A DNA stretch of 64,000 nt from Ancistrus triradiatus (GCA_025084515.1 JAJAGP010001495.1:62001-126000), one strand, 5' to 3'. Shown: positions 19,730 through 34,600, numbered from the stretch's first letter. Numbers and translations are program-made. Notes: a model not told the origin generated them from the letters alone.

Positions 19730-22247
19730 ATTGGAGTCAGGTTTTTTCAATCAATGGGATGACATCATGGTACAAGTGGCACCCTGTTTTTAAAAACAGG
19801 GATCTAGCCAAAGTCTCCCTCTTTACAACACTTCGTGAGTGTATTTTCCGAGACCTCAGAAAAAAAGGGGGGGTTTATGGTTTAGTCAATTTTACTCAAT
19901 ATAAACATGACCCTACATAAGACAAACAGACTTGTTTGCTATTTACAAGAACATTCTGTTTTAATTGCAAGTTGCACCATCTGAACTGGCTTGTTTCGAT
20001 ATTAGATGTCGACTCCCCACACCCACTCCTGTCACAAAACATACAGGGGTGGGGCTTTTCTGTGGGAACAACTTGTTGATAGATTACTGTAAGGTAGGTG
20101 TGGAGCTTTCAAATGTTTATGCATTGCTGAATAACATCTTAAGACCATCAGCTTTCATAGGTCTAAGCATTATTTGATATACATAACCAGTGTAAGCAGG
20201 TAAAATCAGTGATATTATGTGAAATACTCTTAAAGATAATGGCATAAACTACTTACCCAGTGGTATGCTACCTGCCAGTTCATACACAAACCACATGCTG
20301 CCAGTGTGCATAAATTCCAAACACTGTCAGAGGTAGTAGTGAAGATAAGGGACTATGTTTGCACCCTCTCTCACAACTCTCATGCACAGCAGACATTAAA
20401 TAACAGGCCTAAACTGATTTAAGCATGGACTTCTCCTTGGAGAATTTGCAACCACTATTCTCTTATCCAGTTGTACTTGGCTTCAAATTTTATTTTTAGC
20501 TAAAAAAAAATACTGAGGTACAGACCTTGGCGACGTCATAGCTGGGTAGGTCATGGGACAGATGGTATACAGGTGTCCTACATTCAGTTACAGTATACAG
20601 TAGACTAAACTGATAAAAAGCTGTATGCTACTTACAGGTGTATCCAGTACCCAGGATAGATGTTCAAGCCACCGAACTTTGGGAAACTGTTTCTCTCAGT
20701 TCTGTTGGTGTGTTTTATTATTTATGAACAAGATGGCTAATGTGTTACTTTAAATAGAACTAGGAACTGCTGCACAGTATTGACGTCTGTTGGCTGGGAT
20801 AACAACGAGGACACTGCATAAGACACAAGAAAATGAAATAGCAGCATATCATAGCATGGTGTGTCATGGATTGAAATGACGGAGACTGGAAATGTAGGAA
20901 AGTGTCTTTATTACTGTGTACTTGATTGGAAACAATTCCTGAAAAGACAGATTTGGATGCATGACTCTCACTGAGACCACCCTCAGCTGGCAGGTATCAG
21001 GAACATGGGTCAATTGCTTTCCTCATCATAATACACATAGGAAGGAGGGCTTTATTCGTCATTTTGTACTGTAATTAAGATGAGGCATTTCAGGCATAAG
21101 AGTTACACAGGTCTGTTCTGAATTCGAGGCATACCTGGAGGGAGCTGTGGTAAATTAATAAATATTATTACAACCCTATACGCATGCCTCTAAAAACCCA
21201 GCAGCAGCAAAAACTGTCAGGCAGCTATAAATATATGTACATACATGTTCAGCTGGAGAGGTGAAACCAAAGTGGAAAAAAATACAACTGCTTATAAGCT
21301 TAACGGCACAGCAATCAAGTCCTTATCTCATCTCTACCAGTTTCACAATTTATGAGTAGTTCAAGGATTAGCAGAGCACTGAGACAGTAGTGTTGGCTGG
21401 ACGCTAAAACTTCAACAAGTGTATATTCCAGTGTACAGAAAACATCTGAGACACCCCTCCCCTTATTACTTTGAAAAAATTAAACCATTCTGGGAAAAGA
21501 ACATCCTCTCCACAAATCAAATTTTTGGCTTTCACGTGCTAGAGGTTTAGATTAACATGCCAGGCTGGCATTGGATCAACACGACTATACATACTACCTG
21601 TACAATAACCCTACAGCTCTCCTTAAGACTGAGCCAGAACAATCACAGAGATCAGTAGTACCTCTGAGTGTACATTCATCAAAACGGTCTAGAGGATCCA
21701 AAAAAATTCATTAAAAAACCCATACATTATACAAACTATTTACACCTTGCATATCAAGAAGAGTGAGCAGGAACAGGGCAGTAGTACTGATTAGATATGG
21801 GGACCTCATGATGTTTATGGTACAAGTCATGAAGGAAAGGTAAAAGCACAGGCCAGTTCTAACAGGAGCTTCAGCTGACTGCACACACCACCATTCAGAA
21901 AAAAAGTGTCACACCAACTTTAATTTGATCAGAATTCTGCCACTCGGATTGCACGGTGGTCTAATATGCTAGTCCACCAAGGCCGGGACACTGGTTTGAG
22001 CTCCAGCAGTGCTTTCCAGTCAGACTGGGCATCAGATGCATACACAAACAGCTATGTCTGAGGGAAAGGAGGCTGAATGTAGAGGATCATCCCCTAGTGA
22101 TGCAACCATGACCGTCATGCCCTGCGACTGTAGTGGCACACTTGCACCTGTGCCCTGTGTTCTCTGGGAATAGCTGCTGGAGCCCCCATGACCCAGACCA
22201 GGAAAGGTGTGGTTACAACATTAAAACAAATATAGGTCATTCTAATT
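19730..22247. other. Intergenic stretch, nothing recognised
   Basis: Downstream of both genes. No frame, RNA gene or repeat could be supported. A minus-strand AATAAA (plus TTTATT at about 20909) could be a distal acvr1b poly(A) site, but this is not supported further. Confidence 0.3.
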
Positions 22248-22585
22248 ACAGGTATGTGCCATGTAACGACCATCCCAACAACGTCTGTTCACGTTACACT
22301 CACTGTTCACACAACGAGTCTGTTCACAATCACTTATTGAGTCTCTGCTTCCTCTGGCTTATCTTTCGTGTTGTTCGGAATACTGTCTATCAATGCATTT
22401 TTGGCTTCCATTGAACAAAAGTATCAGTCGATTCTTTTGGCGAATTTAGTGTTTGCACAGTTTTCTTGCGGAAATACCCTTTGTATTTACATTACAGTAG
22501 CATAAGACTATGCGACCATGATAATGTTCGGTTAATGACCCATTTCAAAGAACACAATGCAGTCGTTAGACGGCGGATACCTGTA
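22248..22585. mobile_element. TACAGGTA-ended MITE
   Basis: 338 bp with ends TACAGGTATGTGCC and, inverted, TACAGGTATCCGCC. The interior (CTGTCTATCAATGCATTTTTGG, AACAAAAGTATCAGTCG, ATTTACATTACAGTAGCATA) recurs in the same orientation at 59735-59990. Confidence 0.75.
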
Positions 22586-22768
22586 ATCAGGAATGTCACG
22601 TACACTTTTTATATACACTTCCAGGGTCTTCATGGTTACACTGTAGGTGCCCAAACAACTCTCTACCCCGTCTTGCTTCCAACTGTATCTCACAAACGTA
22701 GAATAAGGGATAGCTTTCTTGGACATATAAACTTGTGTCAGATCAACATGCTTGGAGAAGAGCACTAA

Positions 22769-23500
22769 TTAAACATTTACATTTAGCCGTTTGGCAGACG
22801 CGCTTACCCAGAGCAACAGTTGAAGGTGCCATGATGAAAGTACTCCATGATCTATAAGTATTCGTTACCAGTCAGACTACGAACTAATGCTACTCACAGA
22901 CAACCAAAAGTCCTCAGTATGATGCCAAGGTCATTATTATACCCAATACCAAGAGCTCGAGGATAAGTTGACACAAGTACATACAAAGAGCAGGCACAAC
23001 AAATGTGCAAAGCATGGAAGGGACAATATCCTGGGTATGGTTTGAAGAGGTGAGACTTCAGACTTCTGCGGAAGGAAGCAAAACTGGACCTTTCTGCTGT
23101 TGATCAGATCTGGCGTTAGAACCTAGCTCAGAGAAGGATGTACTGGGCACCCTGAAGCTAAAGACCTGAGTTGGCATATAGTTCTGAAGAACGTAAATAA
23201 TGTGGAGCAGAACGTCTTGAGAACTTGAGTTCTAAATCGGATCCTGGCTGTGACTGAAAGCCAGTGGAGTGATCTTGGTAAAGGACATTTTTGGTAACAA
23301 CTTTGGTAGGTTGTGAGCATGCAGCATTCTGAATGTTCTATAGTGAAGCAATGGAACGTGAAGGGAGACCAGCAAGCAAAACATTTAATTCAACCTGGTA
23401 ATGCCTAGAGCCTGTATGAGGATTTGAGCAGCTTCTCTGGATGAAGTATGAGGAGCAGCAAACCCAAACCGTCATGTCCTCATGTGGGGACACGAGGTCT
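22769..23500 (-). mobile_element. L2-like LINE 3' relic
   Basis: ACATTTACATTTAGCCGTTTGGCAGACG is the reversed 3' end shared by fish L2-type LINEs and V-SINEs. Downstream phrases (GTGAGACTTCAGACTTCTGC, AATCGGATCCTGGCTGTGACTGAAAGCCAGTGGAG) follow the order of the non-coding 3' region of such LINEs. It is strongly diverged. Confidence 0.5.
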
Positions 23501-25621
23501 CGGGAGGTTAAAACAGGTGTCGGGTGATATGGGTTTGAATGAGGTGGCGGGAGAAGAAGGGAGACAGATTTTTGACCGTGGTGTTGGGCAGTCATGTTAA
23601 TGATGCATATAATGTAACCCTACTTTTCTGATATAGTAAATGTACAATTTGTTTTTAAAGTCATCCGCATGTCCAAAAACATTATCTGCTCCTGTCGTAG
23701 TGGTACAGCGTGGGAAACGACAACACTGCCCATGTTGATTGAGAGGTCCAGTTTTTGGGTAGACTGAGCTTCAGATGGTGTTTGGCCAACTGGGAAGAGC
23801 TATCAGAAAGGCAGTCAGATACCCGTTTTGCAACTTGGAAGGTGGAAGAAGGGAATAAAGTATGAGAAGTTATGGGATCAGGGAGTCCAGTGTTTTATGG
23901 TAAAGGGAGAACAGGAGTGCACCAGGAAGTCCACTAGGAAAACAGTCCAAGCTGACCAAGAATACCACCATTCTTATTTCCAGCACACCATAAGCAAGCT
24001 GCTAAAGTATAAGTGTCCCATCTGGGAGAAGCTTTCCATTCAATTACATCAATTTTGCCTCATCTCCATTCATAAAGTTTCACTGATCCATATGACAGTG
24101 GATGTATTAATTGTGAACATTGCAGGACCTCCAAAACCTGCATATCATGCCACAGATTTGCCATAAAGCACCTTTGCAGTAGCTCTACAGGCCCATTAGG
24201 AGGACCTCTGTAAGAAAGGTCGATTGAACAAGCAGGGTGAATGGGCTCGGTTATTTATACAATGACAATGGCCCAGACATCTCACTTCTGTACTACACAC
24301 TCCCAGGGAGTGTCGCTGTGCCAGACAGGAAAGCAAGTATTGCCAATTTTGCTCTTGCAATCTCCCAACGACAGTTTGAACTTTTCTGTTGTACCACCCA
24401 ATAAAGACCAACCAACCTATTAAATTGGCTAATGTTACACTACAAAAAAAATGTCCTAAACAATACAGAGCTCAACCAAAAAATAAAAACATTTTAATGA
24501 CCACCATATTCAGTTTCAACTTCAGTGCACCAACAAACTATATCACTGCCAGAGCAGCTCACACTCCTATACATTACCATGGCTTAGTATTAAAACAACC
24601 TAAATCCAAAATAGGAAAATATATACAGTGCTGTACCTTTCAAAAAATAAAGTCTATGTACATTAGCTTTGCGTATGGAGTAAAAGAGCCCTGACACTAA
24701 AGACCAAAATGCAGACTCTAAAACCTAAAATAAATACATAATGCATCATTCACTAGTGTCTGTCATGGAAAGAAATAATTATCCAGTTCATGCTCACAAA
24801 ACGTTACACAAAACATACATGCGAAGATGCAATTCCTGATCGTTGAAAACGTTTTTGCCACTGTCTAGCTTTCGTTAAGATTTGCAATAACAAGTCATAC
24901 ATCAGTAGTGCTATAGAACATCAAATTCTCTATTACAGAGGCCTGTGAGATCTCCCTGAATTGTTTTACCTACTTAATCGCTCTTCTTTAATCTCCTGTA
25001 ACTCTGACACTTGGCTAAGAGGATGTGCGCTCTGATTAGACCCGCATTCAAAGTTCAAAATAGCTGAAAGGCTAACCTTTAGAACAGTCAACCCGTGTTT
25101 CTTTAGGAGACGCTCAGTAGGAGTGCAAGAAGCTCTTTAAAACCACGTTCCAATCCTGTTTCTTTTCAGGCCAGCAACCTGAAACTGGCTCGAGTGATTT
25201 TAGGTGGTTCAAGTTAAGTTAACCTATGATCATGTATTAAAAGTCTATGGAGTGCACTGCTGTTAGGCAGGAGCAGGATCTCAAACGCATTAAATAATCA
25301 CATTAAAAAACACTTTGCCAGCAGTCAGGCTACAGATACACGGGCAGCAGTAACAGCAGTAGATCAGTAGTATCAGAACTTGCAGTCTGAGGCCGCAAGT
25401 TAAAGAGGGATGGTGAGTGGGAGGAATACTTGAGAAAGGTTTAAGGTCAGGAACAGGATGCAAATACGTTTTTAGTAGTTTTGGCTTTGAGGGTGAGGTA
25501 GGCCGCATCACAGTTCTGCAGACGGCGATGCATGTTTCAGACTGGCAGGATAGTTTGGAGTAGTAGTATTTTTGTACTTTTTTTTGTCGTTGTTCCAGCA
25601 TTCCCCGGCTACCTGCTCTTC
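23501..25621. other. Possible acvr1b 3' UTR and downstream DNA
   Basis: The 2.1 kb directly after the acvr1b stop (minus strand) shows no clear transposon, which fits a long 3' UTR. No poly(A) site could be chosen with confidence. Confidence 0.35.
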
Positions 25622-28600
25622 TTACATCTTGACATCCTCATCCACGCTGAGTTGTGACAGGGTCTTTTTGATGCGTAGTGCGGTCAGTCGAGCAGCTCCG
25701 TTGGCGTACCAGCACTCCCTCATGATCTTCCCCATCACACGCAACGCCTGAGATACAGGGAGAAGAACAGTGATGGGGGGGAAGGGTTGCAAACATTTGG
25801 ATGCAAATTTGGGAGGCACTGTAGTGTTTGGTGTGTGTTAGTGTGCAGATCTCCAGCTTTGTGATGACCAAATGTCCTCATAATGATGGCAGTACCTTAA
25901 CAATTAAGGAATGTGAGGGCTGGACGTTATTTGTTTCTATAGAAATACACAGTAAATGATGGGACCTTACAAACCTCATAGCTCTGCCACCAGTTGGGCA
26001 CATTAGGTCGTAATCTCTGATCACACACCACCTTTCTCATCTCTTCAATGGATGGATCAGAGGGAACCAGGTCATAGTAGGGCAGCTGGTAATCTTCAAG
26101 AATACCTGACACATAGAATAACCGGACAATACTGTGTTATAGATAATCGTATCTGTAGAAGAAATCTTAAACCTTACATTATGTTGGGGTCACTCAGACC
26201 CTACAGCTTCTATCAGCTCATAAAACGTATACTGAATCGGCTTGGTACTTTGTGGCTTTTCCTAATTTTATGGAAACTGTGAATAATCAATAATTATGTA
26301 CTGCTATAGTTTTCCAAACAGACCTGACAGAAATGCATACAAAACTTGAAGACCTCAACTCTAAAACTTGACTGAATGCAATAGATTCATGTGCAGTTAG
26401 TTTGTCTGGTGCTATTGCGTTGGAAATTTGTCCAAACATGTATTTACATTTATGTCATTTACCAGACGCCCTTATCCAGACAGACATACAACTGATACAA
26501 TCCAAGCAACTGTGGGCCCTTGCTCAAGGACCCAACAGTGGCAGCTTGGCAGAGGTGGGATTTGAACACTGGACCTTCTGGTCCATATTCCAGTACCTTA
26601 CCCGCTAGGCTACCACAGTCCACTTATACTCTCCTGAAACGTTTATAAAACTATATAAAAATGTCACTTCCAAGATCCACACATTACATGTTTTGCTGTT
26701 GTTGCACTTGTGTTATAGGAAACTCTTCTTTATCATGCTGTTTTACCTCCAGCATTGCAGCGGCGAGCGATTTCCCAGTACACCAACCCCAGAGCATAAA
26801 TATCGGCACATTTAAAAGAGTCAAAGTGACGCATGTTAATACTCTCATCCAGCACCTCGGGAGCCATATACCTGAAACACACACACACACACACGTTATG
26901 AAGACAATCTGAGCAATGTGCTATGGCAGTAAATACAGCTGGGTGAGAAACAGCAGGCACTTGGTTACTGCTAAATTTTAAATCTAATTTTGGCTCCATC
27001 TGTGCTGGACTGCTGAAATGTGCAGGTGGTGTTTGTGTCTACCTCTTTGTGCCCACACGCTGGTTTGGGGCAATGTCGATGGTGTCCGTGACGGATTCGT
27101 GGCGTACTGCGAGGCCCAGGTCCGCTATGGCACATGTGAGGTTCTTTTTCACCAGAATGTTCTTGGATTTTAGATCGCGATGAGCAATGCCAGGCTTACC
27201 TATTAGGTCAGAGACACACATCTTTAAGAAACAGCATAGGAACTAAAACATCCATTTCAACTGATTCGTGTCTATGAAAGTTGCTTATTCATTTTTTTTA
27301 ATGTTCAGTAGCAGCAAATCAAGGCAAGTGATAATATGGAACGGCACATCACAGCTCCAAAGACCCAGGTTAGCTCCTGACTCTACCCGTGACCACCTCT
27401 GATGTGAGCGAGTGTATGAGTGAAGAATGGCATGTCCAGTCACCTTGACTTACTGCTACCAGACATTTAATCCTTAACAAAATGCTGTAACAATAACTCA
27501 CACTGTAACTGCCTCTCACAATCCCACACATACCCTGAGTGCCCAGTATCTCCATATGTAGATGTGCCAGGCCGCTGGCTGCAGACAGTGCCAGTTTAAT
27601 CATGACCTCGATGGTGACAGAGTAACGGTTCAGATAGTCAAACAGAGAGCCATGCTCATGATAATCAGATACCAGCCACAACTGTGTCCATGTGCCATTA
27701 TCTGTAAAAACATAGCAAAACAAAAACACACACAGCAAATCAACTGATGTATTTTTAATGCAATCAATTTCATGACAAAACTTGACTGGACTTGTGGGTG
27801 TGGACAGTGGACAAATTTAGAGAGGTGCTATGAAATGTTATGAGTGCATGGTGTGTGTACAGTGGGGAAAAAAAGTATTTAGTCAGCCACTGATTGTGCA
27901 AGTTCTCCTACTTAGAAAGATGAGAGAGGTCTGTACACTTCAACTGAGGGACAAAATGAAAAAAAGGCATCTACATTGTAGAATTTTTAAATAATTTAAT
28001 TGTAAATCATGTTGGCTCTGTCATTGCCAACAAAGATTATGTTACAAAGTATTGAGTTGAACTTTTGTTATTGACCAAATACTTATGTATTTCCTTGAAG
28101 TGTAATCTATGATGAAAATACAGACCTCTCTCATCTTTCCAAGTAGGAGAACTTGCACAATCAGTGGGCTGACTCAATACTTTTTGCCCCCACTGTATGT
28201 TGTTGTTGTTTTAATAGTCAGCTCAGCTCCTTTGGCTATTTCCTGGCTAATAAGTCACTTTCATTTAAAAAAAAAAAAAAATTGTTTTCAATTTTACTAC
28301 TTCCATGAATTTAAGAACGTTTCCTGGTCAGTTCCTGTTGAAAGTGATTTTCATGTGTATTGCTGTAAAGTGCCTCCTTGTATTGCTGTACATCTTCCAT
28401 TCCAAATGTGCATGCTTTACAGTTAGTGTAGTGTTAGATGTTTGACATTTTGGCACTTCTCCTTTGACTTGATACATACAGTACTGTGCCAAAGTCTTAG
28501 GGTACCATAAGAGTTGTCGTTTTAACAATGGTACTATATAATGACCATATATAACATTCAACGATTGAACCCAAAAAATTAAGCCATTTAACACTCTATA

Positions 28601-31600
28601 ATACTCTTTTCTACTGACCTTTATTCCAACTAATACAATGGTAACACAATGGTATATCTAATCTAATGGTGGCCTAAGACTTTTGCACAGTACTGTATGT
28701 GTTTCCAATGCTGCATCTTTTATATGTACTTTGGTCCCATCTGCTTTCCTGGTATTTTGTATTGTTTGTTCTTATATGTGGGTTCATATGGTTTGCTGTT
28801 TTTTTTTTTTTATGTGTTCTGCTCGGCAGTCCGTCCCTACTGTAGTCCATAAGACAGTTTTTGTATTAATGCTTGTTTGCTTTGCTTTAGCAATTGGCTT
28901 TTTTGTTTTCCCCCCCAGCAAAGGTGTCCATGTGGCCAGCAGAATACTATCATAATGATGGTCATTTTAGTGAATAGATATTTTTGGATTATTTTGTTTG
29001 TTATCATTGGACGGGAAGATTCCTGGGTCATGAGGGTTTGGATGCATACTGTTGAGTGTGTACAAAACCTTGTCATTTGCTGTTTTGTTTTTTCCTATGT
29101 ATTCCATGACAATTGCCTGGGTTTTTTTTGTATAAATACCGTACTTTGTTCTGAGATGTTCTGTCCATACACATGCTAACACAGCTGAGAATACTTGTAT
29201 TTTTGTTTTCACTCCGTCTGTGTAGATGGTTTGGGAATCTGTTCCTTGCTTCATAAAATCTGTGTTGGTATGTATGTGGGAAAGTTTCTGCTTTCTTGTT
29301 TTGTGTTAGGTCCATGACTATACCCAGCTGTTGATGTTGTGCTACGATTGAGATTTATTTGAAGATCCAGTAGATGGCTTCAGATTCTCATTCCAGAGGG
29401 CTGGGTTATGTTGGGTTTTCTTTCTTAGAGATGTTGGTTTTGAGGGCTGAATATTACTGTGTATGCTGGGTTGTCCTCTTTTGTACAGTGATGGTTCGTT
29501 AGGCTCAATGTACAGGCCTTGGACTGGTGACGTTCTGAATGCTCCCAGTCCCAGTGAGAGCCCTTGGTGAATTGTATCCAGTTGTTTTATGTATGATTTC
29601 TAGCAGCAATAAATATTATGCTCCCATAGGACAGCCATCATCTGATTACTGTTATGTATACTGTCTGTAGTGTTTTCCCGTCTGCTCCCCCATCTGGTTT
29701 TTGCTAATAATTGTATGATGTCCAGTGTTTTTAAGCATCCATATTTTATGATTTAATGTGTGGTTTATGATTTAATTAAGGAGAGATTAATTGTTGTGTT
29801 TCCCAAAACCTCGTCTCTTTACTACCCGCTCTGGTTGTAGACATGATCCTCGTATTTCGCAAAAGCGCTCAAATACGGTTTTTGCTTTTTAAAATATGCA
29901 GCCTTCTTTAAGTCCCATTTGCATTACTGTGCTTGCATGCTGCTTGTAGTGTTTGTTCAACACCTTTAATAGCTTTCCCTTGTAGCATATGCACAGGTCA
30001 TCCAAATATAGGCTGCTAATTTGTGCTTATTATTCTTGCAATGTCATTTATTTATAAAGAAATATTTTGCTAAAATTATGCGACAGAGTATGATTCCCTG
30101 TGGTGCATCCATCTCCTGGTTGTGCCTTTGTGATGTTCCTATCCTGACTTAAAATGTCTGTCTGCAAGGAAATTCAAGATGAAAGTGGATTATCTGCCTT
30201 TGTCTCCCATGTCTTGTAGATCAGGATTCCATATTTCATACCAGTCTGTTATTCACCATCCTCTCCATGGTTTTACATATGCAGCTGGTCAGGAACTTGG
30301 AACTATGTGGTCTTTTCCAGGCTTGAGGATAAGTAGCCTATAATAATCATATCATCTTTCCATAAAAGTGCTCCGTCTCCAGTTCTCATTTAAACTTTTT
30401 AGTAGAACATTCATGGTTCCACAGGAAAGGTGAATTTGGTGTGGTCCAACCACTAGGTCATGTGTGGTAATCAGGGCTTCTGGAAGTCTATCTAATATTG
30501 TAAACCGATGTAGCAAATTTGCAATCTCTCTGTTGCTACACATAACACCACCGTCATCATCATCATAGAACACTATCTATGAAAGCTTCATGTAGCATGT
30601 AGGGGAAGTACTTTGATTTTTATACTATTTATTACTCTACTCTGCCATTTTCCCTTACAATTACAGCCCTCTAGGTTTGACCGCTTTTTCTTACTATTAT
30701 CTTACAGTGGTGCTTGAAAGTTTGTGAACCCTTTAGAATTTTCTACATTTATGTATTAATATGACCTAAAACATCATCAGATTTTCACAAAAGTCCTAAA
30801 AGGAGATAAAGAGAATCCAGTTAAGCAAATGAGACAAAAATATTATACATGCTGATTTATTTATTGAGGAAAATGACCCAATAATAGTGAGTGGGAAAAG
30901 TATGTGAACCTCTAGGATTAGCAGTTAATTTGAAGGTGAAATTAAAGTCAGGTGTTTCAATCGATTTGATCAGGTGTGAGTGGGCACCCTGTTTTATTTA
31001 AAGAACAATGATCTATCAAAATCTGCTCTTCACAACACGTTTGTGGAAGTGTATCATGGCACGAACAAAGGAGATTTCTGAGGACCTCAGAAAAAGAGTT
31101 GTTGATGCTCATCAGGCTGGAAAAGGTTACAAAGCCATCTCTAAAGAGTTTGGACTCCTCCAATCCACAGTCAGACAGATTGTGTACAAAAGGAGGAAAT
31201 TCAAGGCCATTGTTACCCTCCCCAGGAGTGGTCGACCAACAAAGATCACTCCAAGAGCAAGGCGTGTGATAGTTGGCGATGTCACAAAAGTACACAGGGT
31301 ACTTCTAAGCAACTGAAGGCCTCTCCTCACAATGGCTATTGTTAATGTTCATGAGTTTCACTATCAGAAAACACTGTAACACCAATGGTGTGCATGGCAG
31401 GGTTGCAAGGAGAAAGCCACTCTCTCCAAAAAGAACGTTGCTGCTCAGTTCTGCAAGTTTGCTAAAGATCACGTGGACCCAACCGAAGGCCTTATTGGAA
31501 AGAATGTTGTAGACGGATGAGAACCAACTCAGAAATTTTTTGGTTAAAATAAAAAGTCCGTTATGTTTGACGAAAGCAAACACTGCATTCCAGCAAAGAA

Positions 31601-34600
31601 TCTTATCCCTCTGTGAAACATGGTGGTGGTAGTATCTGGTTTGGGCCTGTTTTTCTCGCATCTTGGCCCAGGACGGCTTTTTTCCCATCATTGTTGAACA
31701 ATGAATTGAGAATTATATCAGAGAATCTCAAAAGAAAATGTTAGGTACTCTGTCCATGGAACTGATCTCAAGAGAAGGTGGGGTCTGCAGCAAGACAACG
31801 ACCTAAGCACAACAAGTCGTTCTACTAAAAACCAAAGAATGGTGTAAAGAAGAAAAAAGTTAATGTTCTGGAATGGGCCACGTCCTGACCTTAATCCAAT
31901 TCAATTTGTTGTGGAAGGACCTAAGCGACAGTTAATAATGTGAGGAAACCCACCCAAATCCCAGAGCTGAAGCTGTTCTGTACGGAGGAATGGGCTAAAA
32001 TTCCTCCAAGTGCAGGTGTGCAGGACTGATCAACATACAGGAACGTTTAGTTTGCAGTTATTGCCTGCACAGATGGGTCACACCAGATACTGAAAGCAAA
32101 AGTTCCCATACTTGTGGCACAATGTAACATTGGATCATTTTCCTCAATAATTAAATGACCAAGATATAATTTTGTCTCATTGTTCACTGGGTTCTCTTTA
32201 TGCTATTTTAGACTTGCGTGAAAATCTGATCTATTTAATGCAGAATAGAACTTCTAAAGAATTCAACAAACTTCACGCACCACTGTATATGCTGCAGTTT
32301 TGTAATCTTTTTAATTTATCATAGTCTATACATTATTATTAATTTTCCTTTTTATTTATTTGCATTTTTTCTTCTTTAAATAAGTTCTCCATAATTTGTA
32401 TTAGCTTATGTTCATGCTGAACAATTACTAAAAAACGTATTATTAGTTAGTTTAGTTTAATTGTTATTATAACATTTTGCCTCTCAGGGAGGTTGGGTCA
32501 CTTTTTGAGTTTCGGTCGGTTGTCCCAATGTTTCTTCCTTAATAACATTTAGGGAGCTTTTCCTTCCACTTGTCCATTAGGCTGCTCATTAGGTCTTCAG
32601 GCGTAGATAAGAGAAATTGTAATGCTGCTTTAGACCATCTCACTGTAAAAGTGCTATAAAATATCAACACTTCCGCATCAACACAGAAAACAAGAGTTTG
32701 GAAATCTGAAGGTATATTTGGTTTCAACCTTCCTTTGACTTTTCTAACAATGTAACAATTTTGTGGAACATCTTTACACAAACATACCTTGTGAACCGAC
32801 ACAGCGCGTGTTTTTGGTCGTGTTTTGTACCTTTGTTGTCAGCAGCAATGAAGCCTAGGATGTTCTCGTGGCGTAACATGATGGTCTGGTAGATCTCTGC
32901 CTCCCGGAACCAGGAGCGTTCCTCCCGAGAGGAGAAGATCTTTACTGCCACATCTCCTCCTCTCCACTTTCCCCTCCACACCTCCCCAAAGCGCCCCTTC
33001 CCAATGATCTCCTGCAGCACTATAGTCCGGGCTACTGTCCTCTGCACAAACAGAGGCAGACCTGTCCAGAGAGACAGAAAGAGAGACACAGAGATTATAT
33101 TCATATAGTTTCATAAATGATCCCTGAGTTTTTATTTACCCTCTCCAAAGATCTGTGTTTTTGGTCCATTTTTCTTAGACCATGGTTATTGTAGTTGAAG
33201 ATTTTAATATTTTAGTAAACTACTGAACTAAAACTAAAATTAGAGTGAAATAAGTATATTATACAAGAAGAGCTTTCTGCCATCAAATAGAATAGGCTTC
33301 TAACAATAGTGCTTACATCAATAGGAATATACCATCAACTTGAACACCTGTTGTCACACCAATGAACACCAATGTCAACCACAGGACTATCAAATGCTTT
33401 TTTTATTTGTTACCCCACATCTTTTAATCCTGCTTTTGCTCATCAGGATCACAGGGGTGTCCAGCACAGATCCTCAGAAACACATGGTGCAGACCTAACC
33501 ATGCCCAGGATGGATGCCAGTCTATCCCCAGGCAAGCAGAGGATGCTGTTGCAGCAATGAGCAATGATCCTTTGACTGACCTCCCCTCCCTAAGACAAGG
33601 CCACTCCTGCCTGTGATGGTAAGACTCTGCAGTATGAGCAGCATATTGCCCGCTGAGTACCCAAGCCTGAAGGAAATGAATCTACAAATCTACAAAATCT
33701 TACAACATGAAGAATTAATCTACAAAATATTGGGAAAAAAATACAAGTGAACTAATTACTAAATCCTAATACAACTCTCCATTGTAATCTGAAAATTTTC
33801 ACAACTGGTTCAGAGATATCCAAAATGTGTTTATAAAATGTTTTACATCACCAAAGAATATTAATCACAGCATTTCCCCTTTCAACTGAAGTGAAAAGCT
33901 CTGCCTCTAGTGTCTATACCTTCCCTTCAGCCGTTTCACCTAACCTGATCCAGAGCCAGAATGGTGTGACAGTCGAGATGGTCTTGCATTGTTTTTATCC
34001 TTGGCCAGATACAGGTGCTCAGTGGCTCGTACCTCCACCTCTAGTCTCTGCCTGTGGCCGTAGGCTCTCTGGTGGTGCTGGAAGAGGAAGAGGCCCAGCA
34101 GCACACCAGCACACACAAGAACAAACACAGGACCATCACCACTGCAGCCAGCTCTACTTGGCCCCCCAGCCTCCCATACCCCCTGATGGGTTGGGCTGCA
34201 CTGTCCTAGAGAGAAAGAGGTTCAGTTGAATGGTGGGCGAGGCAAAATATTCCCTCTCTTCAAAGCATAGTTTCCATATCTAACAAAGATCCAAGTCTTC
34301 GAATATGAAATGTGAATCTGGGTAATGGGCTTGTACTGAGTGCTGCTCCAATATAATGCTTTACATAAGTTATATAGAAAGTCCCTTTATACCTCACGTT
34401 TTTATTTCATCAGAATGAAACAAGGACTAAATATGCAAAAACTTTATTTACGACTGCTTTTATTAACGAATGCTAATAGTATGCTTTTTTTTGTTTTGTT
34501 TTACTAATAGCTATATACAATAAAATACTAAATTCAGAGGGCTGTGATGTCCGTAGTTTGTCCAGCTGACATGTAATTTTTTTTAACTAAATTAATTAAT

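Noticed and set aside
34195..34200. Upstream AG (ending 34201) as the exon 3 acceptor
   Set aside because: Gives a frame with a TAG before the transmembrane segment; the next AG (34197-34196) gives GGQVELAAVV in frame with exon 2.
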